A stretch of DNA of 64,000 nt from Balamuthia mandrillaris (Eukaryota; Discosea; Longamoebia; Balamuthiidae), in NCBI GenBank assembly GCA_031835245.1, contig JAVKOQ010000030.1, positions 261,501 through 325,500 on the forward strand, given 5' to 3'. Each line of letters starts with the position of its first letter. Within the stretch, counting starts at the first letter, position 1. The notes under the pieces are model-generated. The model worked only from the letters and a program-made list of their open reading frames with translations, searched no databases and was not told where the DNA came from. This document shows positions 25,109 through 35,624 of this stretch, piece by piece. The position numbers and the translations under genes are program-made.

Positions 25109-25684
25109 AGGGAGAGCACGAAAAAGAAAGACAGGAAAGAGGTTCACATACAATAACACTAGCATCGCCGGCAGAAGGTGAGAACGAGGGAGCACTCTGC
25201 TCGCCCACCGCTGGAAGAGAGGAAGAAGAAGAGGTGAGCGCAGAGGCAGAAAAAGAGCCCGACGAGGTCACAGCACCGCTCGGCGGCTTGGCCGTGTTGG
25301 CATCGGCGATGGCAGCCTGCAATGCCGTCATCCACTCGGAGACGAGGGCAGCGTTGGCCGCGGTCAAGGTGTAGCTGTTGTTGGTGGCGGTGCTGCTGAG
25401 TTGAAACGAGGAGGAGGGCTTCTCGACGGCCGTCACTTGGCAGCCACGCAGCTCCAAACAACCTTTCATGCCAGTGTGATGAAAGGTCGAAGTAACCGCC
25501 TTGTTTTAGTTTTGTTGGTTGGTTGAGTGGATTAGTTCGACGAGGCGTTGAAAGAAATGAATGACCGATCAAAGAAAATAAAAACCTTTTGCTCTTTGGC
25601 GAACCAGTAGAGAATGTTGTTGTGGATGACAAACCACCGCCGCTTGCCTTTCTTTTGCAGCCATCCGCTCTTTCCCTCGCCCAT
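17387..25684 (-). CDS. Five-PH-domain RhoGAP protein, interrupted by a MULE transposon
   Basis: Starts at the ATG at 25684. PH1: 25684-25589 (SGWLQKKGKRRWFV) plus 25505-25152. PH2: about 25022-24928 plus 24861-24680. PH3: begins GFLEKKGQKRWFMV near 24660 and resumes after the transposon (FPFVVAPTVGRRKDYIL, ending DEWMRALMKNG) near 20690. PH4: GWLRKKGKKRYFVL near 19760, ending in the 19160-19020 exon (EWISVAIKNG). PH5: SGWLEKKGRKRWFML near 18935. RhoGAP: from GVPLEELLKREG across an intron (about 18476-18390) to EGIFRVSG with the arginine finger, VLKSFLREMEPPLL and NLAIVFAPN. The C terminus is Pro/Arg-Gly-rich (RPPPPLP), a possible SH3 ligand. It should bind phosphoinositides and stimulate Rho/Rac GTP hydrolysis at membranes. 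The GTLSL/NCSVAP halves of PH3 would join naturally if the 20826-24523 element were absent. Whether the present gene is expressed is unknown. Confidence 0.85.
19213..19398 (-). repeat. AGAGAGC heptamer array filling an intron
   Basis: About 26 nearly perfect copies of a 7-base unit (GCTCTCT on the coding strand) occupying almost all of the intron between the two exons of PH4 in the PH-RhoGAP gene. The same unit forms an array at about 48530-48605, upstream of the F-box gene. Confidence 0.9.
20826..20910 (+). repeat. Left terminal inverted repeat of the MULE
   Basis: Starts GGTAAACGTCCCACCCC and continues with two further TCCCACCCC blocks, then TCAGGTAATTTACCCACCC. It pairs with the reverse complement of 24440-24523 with scattered mismatches. 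On the coding strand of the host it carries a TTTTAG that could act as a splice acceptor. Confidence 0.85.
21550..24104 (-). CDS. MULE transposase with SWIM zinc finger
   Basis: Start ATG at 24102-24104; exon 1 runs to about 22910 (donor GTATGG) and exon 2 from about 22844 to the stop at 21550, a join that keeps the frame. The catalytic domain shows the MULE DDE pattern: VVGLDSIYKLSK (first D), PFVMIDKDKVERNG followed by VVLCDFHAQQLW (second D and the CDFH motif), and TNNATETIFRSI (E) in exon 2. A SWIM zinc finger SCTCPYFRYYGRRCKH (CxC...CxH) follows the DDE domain, as in MuDR/FAR1-type proteins. The C terminus is very acidic, with Glu/Lys runs and an AT-hook-like GRPRNTTKRPK. It cuts and rejoins DNA at the element's TIRs in the nucleus. 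No stop or frameshift in the core, so it may be active. Confidence 0.85.
24302..24378. repeat. Perfect 17-base inverted repeat near the MULE right end
   Basis: GAGAGGAATAACCGTTG at 24302-24318 is the exact reverse complement of 24362-24378, with a 43-base loop. It lies upstream of the transposase start and inside the right TIR. It may be a subterminal transposase-binding or promoter hairpin, or a relic of a small insertion. Confidence 0.8.
24440..24523 (-). repeat. Right terminal inverted repeat of the MULE
   Basis: Read on the minus strand it begins GGTAGATATCCCACCCC and contains CCACCCCTCAGGTAAAAG, matching the left end with mismatches. The first bases GGTAGAT directly follow host codons ending AAAATG and could function as a 5' splice donor on the host strand. 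Confidence 0.85.
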
Positions 25685-26300
25685 GTTTGTTCCCTTGGAC
25701 TATGGACTGTGGTGTTGTTTTCCTTTATCGTGTGTAAAACTCTGATTTAATGAAAAAAAAGAGTCAGTTTGATCTATCGAAAGCAAGAGGAAACAAAAAA
25801 AAAACAAAATGTTGATGATGATTTGTTCTTGATGTGCGCAGCTCTATATTTTCTTACTCTGCTTTTTTTAATGTTTGGTTTTATATGCGGATTTCTTTGC
25901 CAGAGAGGAAGGAAAGCGGAAGAGGAAGAGGAAGGAGGAAGGAGGAAGGAGGAGAAGAAGAGGAAGGAGAGGAAGAAGAGGATGAAGAAGGAGTTTCGGA
26001 TCGAAAATGTATGTATGTATGTGGGTTTTTTTTTTTCGTTTTCTTTTTCGGATTCATTTTTTTTTTTTTGTTTGTCGAGAAATATTTCGATTTTTTTTTT
26101 TTCTGTGTTTGACGAAAGAGAAGAAGAAGCAAAAAAAAAAAAGAGAAAGAAAGAGAGGAGGGAAAGCGCACTTTTTTCTAGGCTACGAGACAAAACAACG
26201 AGTTGGATCATCACAATGAAACAAAAACATCGGTTAACGGGTAAGCGGAAGGGGCCCCTCTGAGAAGTATAGCAACAACACGACGAAACAAACAAACAAA
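25685..26300. other. Intergenic, purine/pyrimidine-rich, no gene recognised
   Basis: Upstream of the PH-RhoGAP start. It contains long GAAGAGGAAG-type purine stretches (25905-25990), T runs (26025-26105) and A runs. The long frames here on both strands are Lys/Arg/Glu or Phe/Ser repeats produced by composition. A promoter for the minus-strand gene is expected near 25700-25750. Confidence 0.4.
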
Positions 26301-26341
26301 AAAACGTACCCTCCCTGCGGTCTACCGTTAAAAGCAGTTAC

Positions 26342-27016
26342 GGTGCCGTCTGATGCGGGGAGTCCTTGTTATTCTTTTCCTTTCTGTACTTTCTTTTGCC
26401 GGCTTTCTTCTCCACAAAAGAAAGAAAAATAACGTTAATAATGAAACCGAATATGAAATGAAAAAGAAAAGGAAAGGAATGGCCAAGCTTCTCCTTCTCC
26501 TTCTCCCTCTTCTTTTTATTTATTTCATTGGAACTCACCTCAAGCTCAAAGCGACCGCACTTCTCTTTTCCAACCGTCTACCCCCGCGCTCTTTGCTGCT
26601 TCGGCGTTTTTTCACAATTAAGTAACAGGTTACCGTGTGGGTCAACACAGGACGTAGCGCTGGCGGTGGCGTTCCTTTCTTTTGGGAGAGAGCGCGTCCA
26701 TAAGAACTGCATTTCGGCGGTTGCCGCATTCATCATTGAGGGCAGCCTCTTTTTTTTTTGTTTTGAAAACTTGAACCCAGGGCACCTGCGCAGCTACGTC
26801 TTCAGGCAGTGCTAGCATTAACGCATCGGCAATTGTAGACATTACTCCAGCAAAGACCGTACCGATCAACGCACAAGAGAAAAATTTAATCTTACTTTGT
26901 TGTCGACACGCACTATCATCCGTCGACAATTTTAATAAAATTTTGTAATAGTCCCTGTTACTTCTGAGCAGGCAGCTGGAAATGACGCTCTTGTCCACGG
27001 AAAAATGGTGCAACAC
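26342..27016 (-). CDS. Doubtful small protein gene
   Basis: An open minus-strand frame of up to 124 codons (27016-26642) contains a hydrophobic stretch (ALIGTVFAGVMSTIADALML) followed by a basic tail. Downstream short frames around 26590-26530 and 26410-26345 end in consensus-like donors and acceptors (GAG then gtgagt; gtggag acceptor) and encode Lys/Arg-rich sequence. I cannot join them in one consistent phase and recognise no family. It shares an upstream region with the plus-strand gene at 27338. It may be a small membrane protein or may not be coding. Confidence 0.25.
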
Positions 27017-27337
27017 ATTGGACGTTTTTTTCTCTTTATCGTGGTTGTGTTGCTAGACAATTATCGGGAAATCACCGAAATTATCCTAATCGCGCCCCTT
27101 AATTGCTCACACGTTACACTCAAGTTACGAGGACTTTTCTTTGTTTGCCCCAACTTTTTTTTCTTTTTTCTTTATTTATTTTTTTTGAACAAAGAGCAAA
27201 CACGCACCCCGCCTTCTTTTTTTTCCTTGCTTCGTTCACCAACACCGACCAACAACAAAAAAAAAAACCTTTTTACTTTCCGTTTGGTTTATTATTTTGT
27301 GCTGTAACGATTCGATTATACTATAAAACACCAAAAA

Positions 27338-27905
27338 ATGAGGATGATGAGAAAGTTGTGCGGCGGCGTCTCCGTGAGCCTCCTTTGTATCGCCATGTTC
27401 GAGGCCATCTTCTGGGCCTACGCCACTCACGCCAACTTTACTTGGCCCCAAGCCTCCTCCCCCTCCGGAGACTCTCCCGCGCAGCAGGTCGAGCTCAACT
27501 TTGACCTCTTGCGCTCTTCGTTTGTTGACGGACTCGCGAAAGATGATAACGTCGATGTCGATGGAAAGGAATCCACTTCTTCACAGGTACTTTTGCTCGT
27601 TCGAGCCGCCGCCCAACACCACCAAAACGAAGAAAGAATGAGAAGAGAGGAGGAACAAGAGGAAGCACTTCAACAACAACAACAAAAACAAAAACAACAG
27701 GAAGAAGCCAAAGCCTACATCGCTCGCGAGAAGGAGACCTTTAAGAGCTTCGCCGTCGCGCATGAGAAGGACGCCAAGCAGCAGCAGCAGCAACAGCAAG
27801 AGAAGGAGCAGAGGGAGCAGCAGCGAACGGCTGGGGCGCACCACCACCACAAGCAACGTCCTCCCCTCACCAACGCTGAGAAACGCCAAATGCAACTTCA
27901 GGTTT

Positions 27906-27940
<35 letters not shown>

Positions 27941-28214
27941 GTCTTTTCGTAAGCTTTTATGCCTTTCGATTGATTCTCTGTCCCACTTTTTTTTTGTCTT
28001 ATAGCAAGAAGAGGTTAAACGAGGACAAGCCCTCGAAGAGGAAAAGACGGACCGCCGCTTTACCATCTCCAAGTTCCTGCTGGTGGACCTCTGTGTGCTG
28101 CTCTTCATCTACGGCATCGCCTTCCGCGGACAGCCCGGTGCTTCCCTTCGCCGCAGGGCGCCGTCCTTCGCGGCCGCCGCCCCAACCACCACCGTTCCTT
28201 CTGGCTTCAACTAA
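27338..28214 (+). CDS. Two-TM coiled-coil membrane protein, unknown function
   Basis: Two exons, 27338-27901 and 28005-28214, joined at CTTCAG/gtttgt and tcttatag/CAAGAA, keep one frame; the intron is mostly (CT)n. The N terminus has a short basic segment and a hydrophobic helix (VSLLCIAMFEAIFWAYA), probably a signal anchor. The middle is a Glu/Gln-rich helical region with poly-Gln runs. Near the C terminus KFLLVDLCVLLFIYGIAF is a second membrane helix, followed by a short Arg/Ala/Pro tail. The topology puts the long coiled coil between two membrane segments, as in some ER or Golgi shaping and tethering proteins. No family recognised. Confidence 0.65.
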
Positions 28215-28248
28215 CAGTGGAAGCCAACAAAGAAGGCTCGGCTGGTCG

Positions 28249-28286
<38 letters not shown>

Positions 28287-28328
28287 TCTATTTTAAATAT
28301 AATTGTTCTGTTCTTTCACATTGCTGTG

Positions 28329-28388
<60 letters not shown>
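28249..28388 (+). repeat. (CT)n tracts flanking a dispersed 49-base repeat
   Basis: Two long CT runs (about 28249-28286 and 28332-28388) just downstream of the 27338 gene. Between them lies a unique-looking segment also present in a kinase-gene intron at 46849. Polarity matches the plus-strand gene. Confidence 0.85.
28296..28344 (+). repeat. 49-base dispersed repeat, copy 1
   Basis: Begins AATATAATTGTTCTG and ends in CCCTCTTCTCTCTCTC. It is identical over 49 bases to 46849-46897 on the same strand. The first 35 or so bases are not simple sequence, so chance identity is very unlikely. Confidence 0.9.
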
Positions 28389-28393
<5 letters not shown>

Positions 28394-28476
28394 TTCCCTG
28401 AGGAAACAAAGGATGAAAGGTAGATGGTGGGTTTTAAAAGTACAGGAACATGACTCGCCGTATTTTGTTGGTATTT

Positions 28477-29924
28477 TTACAAGGCTTGCAAGATGCCAGT
28501 GAACAACCTTCTATTCCCGTCCTTCCTCTCCGTGACGCTCAAGTGAATGGCGATCATGCTGCCATCCTTGTGCAAGCCAACCACATCTCTGCCCGTGCCA
28601 ATGACCCTCGCCTTGCCTGTCTTGAGGTACGTGGCCAAGTACTGGTCGTGGCGGTTCCTATCAGGGGCGGGCATCAGCAGGGACACGTTCTTGCCCAACA
28701 CTTGCAGTAAAGTATAGCCAAACAGCTTTTGGCAGGGCTCGTTGAAGGCGTGAATGGTGCCCTTCTCATCGATGATCACCGCAGGGATGACCAAGTTCTC
28801 AAGGACCTCCCTCTCCTGCTGCAGGATGGATTTTTCAGGCACGCTCTCCACCTCCAACTTGCGGAGAATACCCGTGAAGATGCGGTTGCCATCCATAACA
28901 CCCTCCGTGAGGCTGAGATTTACCGGCACGATGGTGCCGTCCTTGAGCTGAGCGACCACATCCCTGCCCGTGCCAATGACCTTGGGCACTCCCGTCTCCA
29001 TGTAGTTGGAGAGGTAGGTGTCATGCTGCTCTTTGAAAGGGCTAGGCATGAGCATCTTCACGTTTCTGCCCAGTACCTCCTCCCTTGCAAAGCCAAAGAA
29101 GGTCTCGGCCTGCTTGTTGAAGAAGAGGACAGTGCCCGTCTGGTTGATGACGATGGTGCAGTCCAGGATGCGCTCCAGCATGGCAAAGCCGGCGGAGGAG
29201 CTCTTGACCTGACCGCCTTGTGCCATGTCCCTGTTGCTCTCCCACATCATGCCCACAAAGAGGTGCTTGCGAGGACCCTTGGCCTCGCTGACAGAGAGCA
29301 TGATGGCCACAGTGGTGCCGTCTTTTCTCTGCCCCACCACGTGACGGCCCTTGCCCACGACGTGACGCTCTCCTGTCTTGAGGTAGTTGCGAAGGTATTG
29401 GTCGTGGTGCTCTCCGTCTGAGTTGGGCATCAGCATGGACACGTTGTGTCCGATGACCTTTTAGTTGGGGCGCAAAAGAAGGATCAGCGCAGCGGTAACG
29501 GAAAAGGAGAACTATAAGATAAAAGAAATTGTTTTACCCCCTTTCGATCGTAGCCAAACATCTTCTCGGCAGCGGCGTTGAAGTAGAGGACCTTGCCTTT
29601 CTTGTCGATGATGGCCGCCCCATTGACGAGGCTTTCCAGGATGTCAGTCTCCACGGAGGTGAGGGAGTCTTCCTGCTCAAAGGCGTGCAGCTTCAGGACG
29701 TTGCTCCGCTTCATGTCCAGCTCCGCAAGAGCGGCCTGCAGGTGGGAGGTCTTGCGAAGGACGATGAGGTCGCCCTCGCTGTCCTTGTACTTGAGGTCCA
29801 TGTGCCGCTTGAACTCCTTGCGCACGATCTTCTTCAGATCTTTGAGCCGGATGTTCCTGCCTACTTCGTCAATGAGCCGCACCTCGTTTCCCCAGTAACA
29901 TTTTACCACCAGGTTTTGTGCCAT
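28477..29924 (-). CDS. PB1 plus triple-PAS domain sensor-like protein
   Basis: Start ATG at 29922-29924; one intron (about 29541-29461) joins DRKG to VIGHNVSMLMP in frame. Residues 1-85 form a PB1 domain (VVKCYWGNEVRLI; LKYKDSEGDLIVL). Three PAS domains follow: PAS1 (ESLVNGAAIIDKKGKVLYFN... EKMFGY), PAS2 (DCTIVINQTGTVLFFNKQAE) and PAS3 (PAVIIDEKGTIHAFNEPCQ). Each carries a nearly repeated motif of the type G.GRDVV...KDG...LSV, suggesting internal duplication. There is no kinase, cyclase or other output domain, so it probably acts through PB1 or PAS protein contacts. Bound cofactor (haem, flavin or none) cannot be read. Compact and GC-rich, with no low-complexity runs. It is divergently arranged with HAUS6. 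Confidence 0.85.
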
Positions 29925-30463
29925 ACTCTATCTTTATCTTTGAGTTGCACTCCTGAATTGAGGTTTTCTTTTTTTGCGGGGGGATATTTGAGGGCGTCAC
30001 ACCACCAGCTTCAAGGAAAGACCCTTCACCACTTCCTCTTATTTCTTCGTGGTTACCCCCTAACCCCCTTCTTTCTTTCTTTTTATTTTTGTGCTATAAA
30101 GTCCCCAGCAACGTGGTATCTTAGCAACACTTTTTTTTCTAATTTGCTGAAAAGAAATGGCGAGGGAAGTAAGGGCAGGAAAAAAAGTCTCCCGGCCTCC
30201 GTGCTACTTTTGGTGCCTCCACATAGGACTGCTGTCAGAGCAAACCGTTGCGCTTGCAACAATTGGGAGTACCTAAAACCCTAACTTAAACCCTAACCTA
30301 AATAATTACGAGGAGTCAAAGGATGTTTTCCCGCCAAAAATGACCTACAAAAACCCAAACAAAGAAACGCACAAATAGAGAGAGAAGAAAGAGACTTTGG
30401 GCACGCAAGCAGCAGCAGCAGAGGAGCAAAGACGACGATTTTTTTTATTGAGTGGAGATATAT
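29925..30463. other. Divergent promoter region of PB1-PAS and HAUS6 genes
   Basis: A 539-base spacer between two genes transcribed away from each other, with T-rich stretches (29965-29975, 30065-30135). It contains two telo-box motifs at 30276-30296 and a short TATATATAT at about 30458-30465 next to the HAUS6 start. No coding segment seen. Confidence 0.5.
30276..30296 (+). promoter_or_regulatory. Paired telo-box-like motifs (AAACCCTAA)
   Basis: AAACCCTAA occurs exactly at 30276-30284 and 30288-30296. In plants this motif (telo box) marks promoters of growth and translation genes; its role in this lineage is not known. Alternatively the pair is a tiny interstitial telomere scar. Located about 170 bases upstream of the HAUS6 start. 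Confidence 0.4.
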
Positions 30464-31295
30464 ATGATGAGGCACGTTGCTACTACGACTGCTGCCACGC
30501 TGGACGGCGGGGAAGAGGCCGCGGAAGAGGTACGGCCGCCGCAGCTGCCGGCCTTTTCCGGGCTGAGCCCTGAGCACGTTTGGTGGACGAACGTGTTGCT
30601 GTTGGGGTTCGACCGGGACAAAAACGAGCGGCAGCACGGCATTCCCTTTGGGCCGCACTGCTTCCAGAAGAGCAACGCCAAGGCCATGCAGGTGCTCCTC
30701 CATTTTCTCTTCCAGCACTTGCTCTCTCCCGAGAAAGCCAAAGAAGTACCTACAACCGTTCTCTCTCTTTCCTTTTTCTTTCTATTTTAACCTCTCGCTC
30801 TCTCTCTCTCTCTTGTTGAAAAAAAAAAAACAGATTTTCAGGGATTGTTGGCCGATCTACGATCAAAAGGTTCAAGGGAGGGACTTTAAGAAACACAGCT
30901 ACACCCTCTTGGCACAATTGGAGAAGGAGGGCAAACTTCCTGCCAACACCGTTCGCCTCTCTCACCTCCAAACATGCAGCGGAGAACGGTTTGTACTGGT
31001 TTTATCTTCTTTTCGTATTGTAAACGTCTCTCCCTCTCTCTCTAACGTTATTCTGCATCCTCGTAACAGCTTCAACTATATGTTGTGGCATCTGTCAACT
31101 TTAACGCTCCGTACTGTTATGGAAAGGAAACACAGCGGCTATCCTACGCCGCCCATGCCTTCCCTTCAAGCTGGACAACTGCAAAATGCCTCCATTATTA
31201 CACGTTCCACCAAAGTTGTTATCTCTTCACCTCTTCTCCTCCTCTGCTCTTGCACCTCTCTCCTTTCTCACCTCTACTTCTCCGCCTTCTTCGAT

Positions 31296-31326
<31 letters not shown>

Positions 31327-34300
31327 CATCAGATGCACATAGCACGCCAAGCGCAAATATTTGTGGACCATGCGACGAAAGCTGCAGCAGCAGAGCAACA
31401 GTGGCGCACCTTTGCAGCTGGGTTGGAAGAGGAGCACGAGCGACTCAGCCGAGATATGGTTAGACATTTTTTGTTTTGCGTGTTTGTGTTTTTTTTGTTG
31501 TATTTTAGTCTTAGTCAAGCATCGCTCTTTTATCAGAATGAAGTACGAGAGAAGCGAAAAGAGTTAAAAGAGACAGTAGAAAAGGCGGGCATAGTAACTG
31601 CCAAGGCAGAGATAGAAGAACGGTTGGTCAAGTTCCGCAACTTGTGGCACGTTCTCCAAGCTCATCACGAAAACAACGCCAAAAACAGAGGTATACCAAC
31701 ATTCTCTCCCTATTATTAACAATCTTCTATCTTTTCTCTTCTTTCTTCATTTGATGTTTCTTTTATTACTGGCTAACACCAACATAAAAACAGAACTTGC
31801 TGAAGAAATCATGGAGCACAAGACAAGAGCCAATCGTCTAAATGCTGTTGAGCTGATTCCGCTGCTCACAAAACACAACCGCACAACTCTCACCCAAAAA
31901 GACACTTTAATGGTGACGAGCTCTTGCCAACCTCTCATTGGAGACAACAAAGTAGACCTCCTCCAACTCATAAAGCTTTGGAACCTCACGTTGCGCGATC
32001 TTCAAGGAAGACTTGAAAAACTTCGAAGCAAAGCTATTCGAGACGAACAACAAAAAGAAAACGAAAGAGGTAGCGTTACGAAACGCAGAACGTTATCGCT
32101 CTGCCCTGCCTTATCCGAAGCGGAGGAACATCTTCGACAACAGCTACAAAGACACAAGAATCATTTGTCTGCTTTACGAGCTTTAAATCAACGCCTGTCA
32201 TCTGATTTGCCTGAGCTAAGACGACAAGCGGTTACGTTGCAGGATAAAGCTGCCCAACGAAGATCTCAACAGCAAAAGATGCTGAGACAATCTGCGTCCT
32301 CTCGCACCAACAGAAGGAGGTCGAACGTGTCTTCGTCTGTTGTAACCAACTCAACCCCATCCCGACCGTGAGTACCTCTTCTGTGCATTCTTTTTCTTCT
32401 GTTGTTTCCTTCGTCTTATTCATTCATTTTGTTGTTTTAGCAGCGGCACAAACCTGTGTCAACTGATACCACCAACTCCAGCTGTTGCTTCATCAAAACG
32501 ACCATCTCCCAGCGCTCTTTCTTCGCCATTCGGTCGCCATAATGGAGAAGATGGAACCGGATTAAACGTTATTGAGCCTATCACTCCTCTTCCAATAGGA
32601 AAGCACCAAGATAGCAAAACCAACAGTACCACTAGAAGCGAACAAGAACGCGTTGCCGCTTCCGTCCGCCGAAACGCTCACTACCATCAACAAAAACAAC
32701 GGCCCCAAGCTTTACCACTCCCTCTTCCTTCTTCTACTTCTTCCTCTTCTGCTTTCTGGCTGGACGACATACTGTTAGAAGAGAAGAGCGGAGGAGGCAG
32801 AGAGCAAAAGAGTATTTCGAACAACAACATTTTCTCTCCAATCAGTGCGACACACCAAACTGCAACAACAGCTCCAACTTGGGGAGAAAGAACGAAAACA
32901 AAAACAGAAGCGAAGGAAAACATAGCCTCCTCTCATCCACTCTCTCCGGTTCGAGGATTAGCATCCGAGTTTAGCACTCTCTTTAGCCCTTTAATCGGTT
33001 CTAAGTCTTGTGCTGCAAGTTCTGCTAACGCTCGTCCTTGTGATGACAAAGTGGGCGATGCTTCTCTTCCTTCCTCTTCAATCCCACCACAACTTCAACA
33101 ACATCCCCAACGAAAGAAGCAAACAGAGACGACAGCCTATGATAAAAGCACTCTCTCGTCCTCTTCTGCGCAAAACGACAACTACAGACCGAACAAGGCA
33201 CGAACGACGGTCGCAACGCATGAAAACGAACTATCCTCTTTGTCACCGGTGACAAAACGAGAAACAGCAGCTACAACAATAGATAAGAAAGAACTAGGTT
33301 TGAACGTATTGGCCAAAGACTTGGCTCGAACGTACCTCTCTATTGTGGAAGAAGAAGTTGAAGAGGAGATTTCTCCGGGTAAAGAAAATAGGACACCAAT
33401 AAGCATAGCACCATTTGGTGGTTATTCTCCCGTAGACAGAGAAGGATTTGCACCAAAAAAGGAACTGTTGCGAACTCCGTTGGTGGATGGCAAGACATCT
33501 GTACAACGTTTCAGTGACGGTGATCAGCATGAGAACTTCGATTATCAACAAGAAGACGACGTGGACGAAGAACCATACGAGGAAGAAGAGGAAACGGAAG
33601 CAGTGGAAGAAGCAGATCGCGAGGAAAATGAGTTTGATTGTTATGTGGAAGAATGTGAATATGAACAAGAAGAGGAAATAGAGCGAGGAGTAGAAGAAGA
33701 GTTCCAGGAAGTACATCAAGAAACAGAAGAACAAGAGGCGGATGAAGAAAGACTTGAGCACGAGCAGGAAGAGTTTGAAGAAAGAGATTTCGAGCAAGAA
33801 GAGTACGAAGTCGAAGAAGACCAAGAGGAGTTTGAAGGACAATATGAACAGTTTGAAGCAGAAGTAGAATATCAACAACAAGAAGAGCAAGAAGCACATG
33901 AAGAACGAGAGCAGATAGCAGAAGAGAACGAGCTTTCCTCGATAGAATCTGACGAAGAGGCTGAGCTACAGTACGAACAAGAAGTGGATGAGCTGGTCAT
34001 AAATGGACAGGAGCAAACTCCTGAAGAACTCGAGTTGTTGGCTCTTGACATGGACATTGCTCGATTGGCTAAGCTTGACGATGAGTTTGAAGCCCAACTT
34101 CGATTTTTGGAGGAGGAAGAGGAACAAAAGGATGATGGTTTAGATGATTGGGGAGACGATCTCCAACAAACCAAAGTGAATGACGACGAAGAAGAGCAAG
34201 AGGAGGAACAAAGGAGAGAAAGAGGACAATTCCCTTACGAAGATGAACTAACGGTAGAACTGCAAATGAGCATTCGCAGAGACATGAAAAAACAGATAAG

Positions 34301-35286
34301 ACGAACGATTGTTCAGCCTCGTCTTGATGACAGCTTCTTTACTTCGTCGTCCGATGATGGAATTTCCAATGAAAAAGAAGAGCGGGTAATAGAAGAAGAA
34401 AACGTACTGGAAGCTAGCAGCTTGCTGGTCGAAGAGAACGACGGAGAAGCAATTATGGAGGGTGCAAAAGAAGAGAAAGAAGAAGCAACAGAAGAAGAAA
34501 GTGAAAGGGTGAGCGATGATAGATATGACATTTCAACTTTTAGCAGTACAGCTGCAGACCAATCTCTTAGTGCTCATGACGAGTCCATTGACCTCATGTT
34601 AGGTAATTCTTTTCATTCTCCCTCCCTCGTCTCCTCCCTCTCCTTCTCTCTTTCTCTCTTTCTCTCTTTCTTTTCTAACAAAAAAGTAAACGAATGCAGA
34701 AAACGGAGGAGTGGATGATAGTTTTGCGTTATTAGGAGTGAACGATGTGGACAAACTGATGGTCAACTTTAGCATCGAACAAACGCCATTACATCACAAC
34801 AAACGAGGAACAAAAGGAGGAAGAGAAAGCTCTTTCTTCTTTCCAATGACTCCAATGGAAGAAGTTGACATCCACAAAAACAGCAACAAGCATGAAGATT
34901 TGTTGAGTGGAAAGTATCAGGCGTTTGCCCTATCAGCAAGCCCTTTCGTCTCTCTGCCTTCTTCTGCTCTTCGTCCCTCTGCCTCCATCCAACGGTTCAT
35001 CCATCAACAGCAACGGCCGTTGATAGTCAAAAACGTTAAAGACAGCAAGTTTGATTTCGGTCTTGACGAACCCACTCCCATCGTTGCTCCTTCGTCTTCC
35101 TCTTCCTCTTCAGCCTTAACCTCTGCTTCTTCCCCCTTTTCTTCTTCTTCTTCTTCTTCTCCGCTCATTGCTTCCCCTTTGGAAACGCCATTATGCCAAA
35201 CTCGTCCTTCTTTCTCTTCCTCTTCCTCTTCCTCTTCTTCTTCTCCGTCTGCAGAAGATACTTTTGTTCCACGCAAACTCTTTTAA
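30464..35286 (+). CDS. HAUS6: Augmin (HAUS) complex subunit 6
   Basis: Start at the paired ATGs at 30464/30467. Exons, all phase-consistent: 30464-30746, 30835-30988, 31070-31213, 31333-31456, 31537-31690, 31794-32366, 32441-34602, 34700-35286. The N-terminal 300 residues match the HAUS6 N-terminal domain: HVWWTNVLLLGFD, AMQVLLHFLFQHLL, IFRDCWPIYDQKVQGRDFKK and the SGER/FNYMLWHLS segment, then coiled coil. HAUS6 is a core subunit of augmin, which docks gamma-tubulin ring complexes on existing microtubules to branch them in the spindle. The C-terminal half is disordered, with an extraordinary Glu/Gln-rich acidic region at about 33540-34300 and a poly-Ser tail. In animals the HAUS6 C terminus is also disordered and binds the gamma-tubulin complex through NEDD1. 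Confidence 0.8.
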
Positions 35287-35624
35287 AAAAACAACAACTT
35301 TTTTTTTGCTCTCCATTCAACTGTTCCTCCTTTGTTCAGCGAGAAGGCATTACTGTCCAGTTCAAATAGGTTAGCTAAGCACGCAGAACCATTGGACGTT
35401 GTTTTCGTGTGACCAAATCGCAGTCGACACGATTTCCCGAGCTACACGGCATAGTACCAATACTCTAACAGGATTGTCCACAACATTTTGCGCTTAAACG
35501 GGCGAGTATCTAGAGACATAAATTGTGCCGCACCAAGGATATAACCGGACAACCATTTAATAAACGAAAAAAAGATTGGCGTCTGCTTCACCACAGAAGA
35601 AAGAAAAGCAAACACGAAGCAAAC
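35287..35624. other. Short intergenic region, no RNA gene seen
   Basis: Between HAUS6 and the NT-C2 gene, both plus strand. Not simple sequence, but I see no tRNA fold or conserved frame. Holds the HAUS6 3' end and the promoter of the next gene. Confidence 0.4.

Noticed and set aside
25769-26263. Lys/Arg/Glu-rich plus-strand frame
   Set aside because: Composition-driven within A/G and T homopolymer runs; no domain and poor start context.
33294-33899. Phe/Leu-rich 201-codon minus-strand frame resembling a membrane protein
   Set aside because: Antisense of Glu/Gln-rich HAUS6 coding sequence; GAA/GAG codons read in reverse give Phe/Leu.
35340-35560. Possible tRNA or small RNA in the HAUS6 downstream spacer
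   Set aside because: No cloverleaf pairing, no B-box GGTTCGAATCC-like sequence and no terminator T run in the right place.
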